From assembly GCA_013140715.1 (NCBI GenBank), contig JABFSG010000002.1, positions 45,208-109,207 of the forward strand: DNA of 64,000 nucleotides. Direction: 5' to 3'. Each line of letters starts with the position of its first letter. Within the stretch, counting starts at the first letter, position 1. Source of the stretch: Nitrospiraceae bacterium (GTDB lineage Bacteria; Nitrospirota; Nitrospiria; Nitrospirales; Nitrospiraceae). A program made the position numbers and the translations under genes. The notes under the pieces were generated by a model that searched no databases, was not told the DNA's origin, and was given only the letters and a program-made list of their open reading frames with translations. Below are positions 60,033 through 64,000 of the stretch, one piece after another.

Positions 60033-61322
60033 ATGACTATTTCACACGATCAGGCTCCTGATTTGTTTGGGGCTCCAGGGGGAGAGAAGTCCGTTGAAGC
60101 CCCCTTGGCTGAGCGTCTGCGACCGCGGGAGTTTTCGGATTTCGTCGGGCAGGATGACATCACTGCGCTGGATCGGCCGTTACGGCGGGCGATCGAAGGG
60201 GATCAACTCTCCTCGGTCATCTTCTGGGGACCTCCAGGTTCGGGCAAGACGACGCTGGCACATCTCGTTGCGCGCCACACAAAGGCGCAGTTTGTGCCAT
60301 TTTCGGCGGTCACGGGTGGCGTTCCTGAATTGCGGGCCATCATCAGGACAGCAGAGCAACGTCAGGCGATTAACGGCCAACGTACCATCCTCTTTGTCGA
60401 CGAAATCCATCGGTTCAACAAGGCGCAGCAGGATGCCTTTCTGCCCCATGTCGAACGGGGGACTATCATCCTGGTCGGAGCCACGACAGAGAACCCCTCA
60501 TTTGAAATCATCTCACCCCTCCTGTCTCGTTCCCTGCTTATTGTCCTTAAGCCTCTTTCGGATGAGGCACTGGGGCAGATTCTAGACCGGGCACTGGCGG
60601 ACCCTGCGATCGGGTTGGGAAAGTGGAAAGCCCGCCTGGCGCCTGATGCCAGACAACGGCTGATTGCCTATGGAAACGGCGATGCGAGAGCGCTCCTGAC
60701 GGCGCTGGACTTTGTGGTCACCCAGCAACCGGTGGCGCCTGACGGCACACGTCTAATCGATGCGACGGCGTTGGATGCAGCGCTGATGAAGAAGTCGATC
60801 CGGTACGACAAGTCCGGCGAAGAACACTACAACGTCATTTCTGCCTATATAAAGAGCCTGCGGGATTCCGACCCTGATGGCGCTCTCTACTGGCTTGCTC
60901 GAATGCTTGAAGGAGGGGAGGATCCGAAGTTTATTGCCAGGCGCCTGGTTATTTTTGCTTCCGAGGATGTGGGGAATGCCGATCCGATGGGGCTGGTGGT
61001 TGCTGCTGCAGTCGCTCAGGCCGTGCAGTTTGTGGGGCTTCCTGAGGCCCAGATCAATTTGGCCCAGGGGACGACCTATCTCGCAACCAGGCCAAAAGAT
61101 AATGCCTCCTATGTCGGGCTTCTTGAGGCCCTGGAAGATGCAAAATCCCATGGAAATCTTGGTGTTCCGCTCCATTTGCGGAATGCCGTGACCTCGATGA
61201 TGAAGGGACTGGGCTATGGGAAGGGCTATCGCTATGCCCACGACGATCCCCAGGCCAAAGTGCAGGAACACCTCCCGGAATCGCTCAAGGGGCGTCGATA
61301 CTACCGGCCTAAAGATATTTAA
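60033..61322 (+). CDS. rarA: Replication-associated recombination protein A (AAA+ ATPase)
   Basis: Acts at stalled replication forks. The 429 residues from ATG 60033 (GAGG eight bases upstream; earlier in-frame ATGs give non-family sequence) begin DLFGAPGGEKSVEAPLAERL and RPREFSDFVGQDDI. AAA+ motifs: Walker A GPPGSGKTTL, Walker B ILFVDEIHRFNKAQQDAFLP and sensor 1 LVGATTENPSFEIISPLLSR. The C-terminal part has YDKSGEEHYNVISAYIKSLR and NAVTSMMKGLGYGKGYRYAH, typical of the MgsA/WRNIP1 tetramerisation domain. Full length. Confidence 0.95.
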   Translation: MTISHDQAPDLFGAPGGEKSVEAPLAERLRPREFSDFVGQDDITALDRPLRRAIEGDQLSSVIFWGPPGSGKTTLAHLVARHTKAQFVPFSAVTGGVPELRAIIRTAEQRQAINGQRTILFVDEIHRFNKAQQDAFLPHVERGTIILVGATTENPSFEIISPLLSRSLLIVLKPLSDEALGQILDRALADPAIGLGKWKARLAPDARQRLIAYGNGDARALLTALDFVVTQQPVAPDGTRLIDATALDAALMKKSIRYDKSGEEHYNVISAYIKSLRDSDPDGALYWLARMLEGGEDPKFIARRLVIFASEDVGNADPMGLVVAAAVAQAVQFVGLPEAQINLAQGTTYLATRPKDNASYVGLLEALEDAKSHGNLGVPLHLRNAVTSMMKGLGYGKGYRYAHDDPQAKVQEHLPESLKGRRYYRPKDI

Positions 61323-61378
61323 GGAATAGGCTCGATAAGGTGGTGGACAAAGATTTCTAATCGGTTATACTTAGTCTT

Positions 61379-61768
61379 GTGAAACGGCAGAATCTGAAAA
61401 TCACGGAATCGATAGCCGCCACGAACGAACGGCGTAAATTTGTCCGTGCAACCCTGGTCGGCTCTGCGCTGATTTCACCGAAGAGCGGAGCCAAGGCGAT
61501 TACGGCTGTGTTGGATAATGTCAATCGAGTCGGCGCAGGATTGCATACGAAAGAGAAGTTGGCGATAGATCAGCCGGTAACCGTCTCTCTGGCGTTTCTC
61601 GATTCAGATCGCGCGGAACAGATGGAAAAACTCGAGGGGAAAGTCGCCTGGGCGAAGTCGTGGGAGAAAGGGTTTCTGATCGGCGTGGTCTGGGACGAGC
61701 TGGTGACGAAAGAGAAGAACCGCTGGCTGTATTATTATCTTGACGAAACGGTCAAGTCCTCCCTCTAG
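61379..61768 (+). CDS. Small PilZ-like domain protein
   Basis: A 129-residue protein starting at GTG 61379. The likely c-di-GMP-binding elements are ERRKFVRATLVG (RxxxR-like, with the pattern RRKFVR) and DNVNRVGAGLHT (the [DN]xSxxG position reads NVNRVGAG, with Asn in place of Ser). The next strands (QPVTVSLAFLDSDRAEQMEK, LEGKVAWAKSWEKGFLIGVV) complete a six-strand barrel. The altered second motif means nucleotide binding is uncertain. It lies 56 bases after rarA and ends directly before family-A repeat copy 2. Confidence 0.78.
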   Translation: MKRQNLKITESIAATNERRKFVRATLVGSALISPKSGAKAITAVLDNVNRVGAGLHTKEKLAIDQPVTVSLAFLDSDRAEQMEKLEGKVAWAKSWEKGFLIGVVWDELVTKEKNRWLYYYLDETVKSSL

Positions 61769-61893
61769 CGGACAGCTGAAAACGATCCCCAACTTTGTTC
61801 TCGGATCGAAATAATCCTCAACGTACCCGCGAGGGTACGCCTCCGGTTCTTTCTCTCCTGCGGCCTTGTTGGATGATCGTTTCGAGCTGTCCG
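61769..61893. repeat. Long-palindrome repeat, family A, copy 2
   Basis: Outer arms CGGACAGCTGAAAACGATC (61769-61787) and GATCGTTTCGAGCTGTCCG (61875-61893) pair at 17 of 19 positions. The inner hairpin GTACCC-gcga-GGGTAC sits at about 61824-61839. The interior (TTGTTCTCGGATCG, CCTCAACGTAC, GTACGCCTCC, CTGCGGCCTTGTTGG) aligns with copy 1. The outer arms have a different sequence but the same pairing. It begins at the stop of the PilZ-like gene. Confidence 0.8.
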
Positions 61894-61939
61894 CGGAGTG
61901 CTCTTCTGTCGTGCCACAACGCGTTTCCCGCGCCGTCTT

Positions 61940-63784
61940 CTACGCAAAAGCTGCCAGCCTCTGTTTGACTTCTTCCAGTTCGGCCGAGAGGGTTTCCCAC
62001 TTGGCAGTGAGCCGCACCAGTTCCTTTTTCCACCCGTCATGTTCCAGGTGGAGCGCGCTCCACTTGGTGAATTCATCTTTATAGAGCGCAGGATTGGCCA
62101 ATTCGAGATCCCGCGCTTTAATTTTCGTTTCGTACTCTTCAATTTCCGCTTCGGCTCGCGCGACTTGCTTCTCCAAACGTGCCTGGGTCTTGTTCAGATC
62201 GCGGCGATCTCCGGATGAGGGCTTGGCAGGGGCCTGCGAAGCCATGGCCCTGGTCGGGGCAACAATCTTTCCGTGATCCACTCCCTTCAGGTCATCACTC
62301 GATTCCTTGATAGATTCGATCTCCTGCGCTTTTTTCCACAAATAGTATTCATAGTCGCCGGAGAAGCTGCGGGCCTTGCCCTCTTCGATTTCGATGACCC
62401 GCGTGCAGACTCTGGTCAGGAAGGTTGGGTCGTGGGAGATGAAGATAATCGTACCGGGGAATTCTGAGAGCGCATCGGTGAGCATGTCGACTGAAGCCGG
62501 GTCGAGATGGTTGGTCGGCTCGTCGAGTAACAGGGTATTCGCCGGCTCAACCAGCATCCTCGCGAGCGCGACGCGATTACGTTCCCCTCCGCTCAGGGCC
62601 TTGATCGGTTTCTTTTGATCGTCCCCGGTGAACAGAAAAGCGCCGGCAATCCCGCGGAGGAAGTTCGTCTCCGCTTGGCTGGAGATCTCAGAAAGAGATT
62701 CAAGGATAGTCTGCTCAGGGTCCAGAGTTTCTGCCTGGTGTTGGGCGAAATAATGCAGAGTGACACCGTGGCCGACCGTTCTGGTGCCCTTGTCGAAGGC
62801 CAGGACTCCGGCCAACATCTTGAGCAGCGTGCTTTTCCCGGCGCCGTTTTCTCCCACCAGCGCAATGCGTTGACCCCGTTCGACCGAACAGTCGACTCGT
62901 TCATAGACGACTTTTTCTCCATAGCGTTTGGCGACGCCCTGGAGCTCTAACACCTGACGGCCGCTTGCTGCAGGGAGGGGGAATTTGAACTTCACTCGCT
63001 TGGGATCGCGCTTGACCTCAATCATCTTGACCTTCTCAAGCTGCTTGATGCGCGATTGGACCTGGCTGGCTTTGTTGGCCTGATAGCGGAATCGATCCAC
63101 GAAGGTCTGGACCCGCGCGACTTCTTTCGCCTGGCGGCCGGCGGCCGCTTCACGCTGCGCGTCCCGCTCCGCGCGGACCTTTTTGAACGAAGTATAGTTG
63201 CCGCGATACTCTTCCATCTTATGGTGTCGCAGATCCCAGATGTGGGTGACGACGCGATCGAGAAAGGCTGTGTCGTGGCTGATGATCAACAGCGTCATCT
63301 CCGAGTTCAAGAGGAACTGCTCAAACCAGCGTTGCGTCGGCTTGTCCAAATGGTTGGTCGGTTCGTCGAGCATGAGGACGTCGGGATTGGTCAATAACAG
63401 GTGCGCTAGGGCGACACGCATTCGATAGCCGCCGGACAGTTTTTCAATCTCACGGCTGAAGTCGATCTCCGAAAATCCCAACCCCATGAGAATCCGTTCG
63501 GCCTCATGTTCCGGATAGAGGTCTCGGTGGGTGGCGTCCAGCACGGTCTTACCCGTGATGGTTTCGAGTTCCTGCGGGAGATAGCCGATGCGGAGACGAG
63601 GACGCTTACGGATCTTGCCCTTGTCCGGGGACTCCTCTTCAAGGATCATGCGAAAAAGGGTGGTCTTGCCGGCGCCATTAGGCCCCACCAAACCGACCCG
63701 CGATCCGGGGCGGAGATGTGCCGTTGCTCCTTCAAGCAGAATCCTCGTGGAATATTGTTTATAGACCGACTCGATTTGGAGCAT
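61940..63784 (-). CDS. ABC-F family ATPase (Uup/YheS-like)
   Basis: A 614-residue cytosolic protein with two ABC ATPase domains and no membrane segments, so it acts on the ribosome rather than as a transporter. Domain 1: Walker A GLVGPNGAGKTTLFRMI, signature LSGGYRMR, Walker B LMLDEPTNHLD. The interdomain linker (P-site tRNA-interaction motif) is a basic helix pair (FKKVRAERDAQREAAAGRQA). Domain 2: GENGAGKSTLLKML, LSGGERNR, LLLDEPTNHLD. The C-terminal ~80 residues are coiled coil (KTQARLEKQVARAEAEIEEY). The family helps translation of difficult sequences; subgroup is uncertain. Confidence 0.93.
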   Translation of the reverse strand: MLQIESVYKQYSTRILLEGATAHLRPGSRVGLVGPNGAGKTTLFRMILEEESPDKGKIRKRPRLRIGYLPQELETITGKTVLDATHRDLYPEHEAERILMGLGFSEIDFSREIEKLSGGYRMRVALAHLLLTNPDVLMLDEPTNHLDKPTQRWFEQFLLNSEMTLLIISHDTAFLDRVVTHIWDLRHHKMEEYRGNYTSFKKVRAERDAQREAAAGRQAKEVARVQTFVDRFRYQANKASQVQSRIKQLEKVKMIEVKRDPKRVKFKFPLPAASGRQVLELQGVAKRYGEKVVYERVDCSVERGQRIALVGENGAGKSTLLKMLAGVLAFDKGTRTVGHGVTLHYFAQHQAETLDPEQTILESLSEISSQAETNFLRGIAGAFLFTGDDQKKPIKALSGGERNRVALARMLVEPANTLLLDEPTNHLDPASVDMLTDALSEFPGTIIFISHDPTFLTRVCTRVIEIEEGKARSFSGDYEYYLWKKAQEIESIKESSDDLKGVDHGKIVAPTRAMASQAPAKPSSGDRRDLNKTQARLEKQVARAEAEIEEYETKIKARDLELANPALYKDEFTKWSALHLEHDGWKKELVRLTAKWETLSAELEEVKQRLAAFA

Positions 63785-63918
63785 GAGAAGCTAGGTATGG
63801 GGCGAGGGGCTAATGGCTAGAGGTAGAAGGTGATATCCACAGTGATAGTGAGTGCGAGGGCACGATCCTCAAGAGTTTCTTTCCTCTAGCCTCTTGCCTA
63901 GTGCCGCTGGCCCAAAAA

Positions 63919-63994
63919 TGGTGGAGCTGGCCGGGATTGAACCGGCGACCTCGTGAATGCCATTCACGCGCGCTCCCAACTGCGCTACAGCCCC
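63919..63994 (-). tRNA. tRNA-Ala, anticodon GGC
   Basis: Read on the minus strand: acceptor GGGGCTG pairs with CAGCTCC (one G-T). The D arm is GCGC...GCGC and the anticodon arm CGTGA-ATGGCAT-TCACG with anticodon GGC. The T arm is GCCGG-TTCAATC-CCGGC, and an encoded ACCA follows. 76 bases including CCA; a T5 run lies just after the 3' end. Confidence 0.97.
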
Positions 63995-64000
63995 ACATCG

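Overview
The window looks like chromosomal sequence from a Nitrospira-type bacterium (phylum Nitrospirota). This is inferred from gene content and style, not from a database match. It is moderately GC-rich and Gram-negative, with lipoproteins, an outer-membrane barrel, an MsbA-like exporter and Slt enzymes. It has a split F-type ATPase cluster (atpZ/I-B-E-F only) and single-copy redox genes of the kind found in reverse-TCA autotrophs. It also carries scattered noncoding hairpin elements that resemble repeats I associate with Nitrospira genomes. No rRNA operon, CRISPR array, intact insertion sequence or prophage is visible.

Layout. 0.2-3.7 kb: a cation/proton antiporter, an unrecognised membrane-anchored protein and a glutathionyl-hydroquinone reductase. 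3.7-8.0 kb: the most unusual stretch, with three paralogous small secreted proteins. Each has its own sigma70-like promoter (17-bp spacer), a strong Shine-Dalgarno site and a matching downstream hairpin. They are embedded among large nested inverted-repeat elements and interrupted by a dicarboxylate/amino-acid symporter. 8.0-10.5 kb: a sortase-tail (PEP-CTERM-like) protein and two toxin-antitoxin modules (HigBA-like, Phd/RelE-like) with clear palindromic operators. 10.5-17 kb: envelope and accessory genes, including a TPR-PilZ protein, an outer-membrane barrel, an Slp lipoprotein, a gene broken by an in-frame stop, a secreted propeller and a lipocalin.

17-36.5 kb is mostly core metabolism and envelope: aldo/keto reductase, HDOD-GAF regulator, MsbA-like ABC exporter, a 31-residue bS22/AURKAIP1-type ribosomal protein, nadB, two lytic transglycosylases, pabB-pabC-like pair, ATPase Fo genes, larE, an active/inactive M16 peptidase pair and rlmN. 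36.5-42.6 kb is a cell-division and RNA/DNA-processing run: zapB-zapA, a 595-bp structured gap, rny-ymdB-xseA-xseB and tlyA. 42.6-50.8 kb holds a sugar-nucleotide epimerase, rhodanese, cutA, an M23 peptidase, fhs, hflK-hflC and a ferredoxin-thioredoxin-reductase-like protein.

50.9-64 kb holds a 1015-residue NorD/CbbO-like VWA protein without its usual AAA+ partner, mdh, a PuuD-like membrane protein and an orphan NuoF-like subunit coupled to a [2Fe-2S] ferredoxin. These are followed by an A-type Fe-S carrier, a PTPS-like enzyme beside folE, rarA, a PilZ protein, an ABC-F ATPase and tRNA-Ala(GGC). Two copies of a covarying long-palindrome repeat flank the rarA-PilZ block, and a third lies upstream of the Slp lipoprotein gene.

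The best candidate for something undescribed is the 4.0-7.9 kb cassette array and its stem-loop repeats. Next are the covarying palindrome family, the 40-bp perfect palindrome shared by the atpF terminator and the larE C-terminus, and the missing canonical start codon of xseA.
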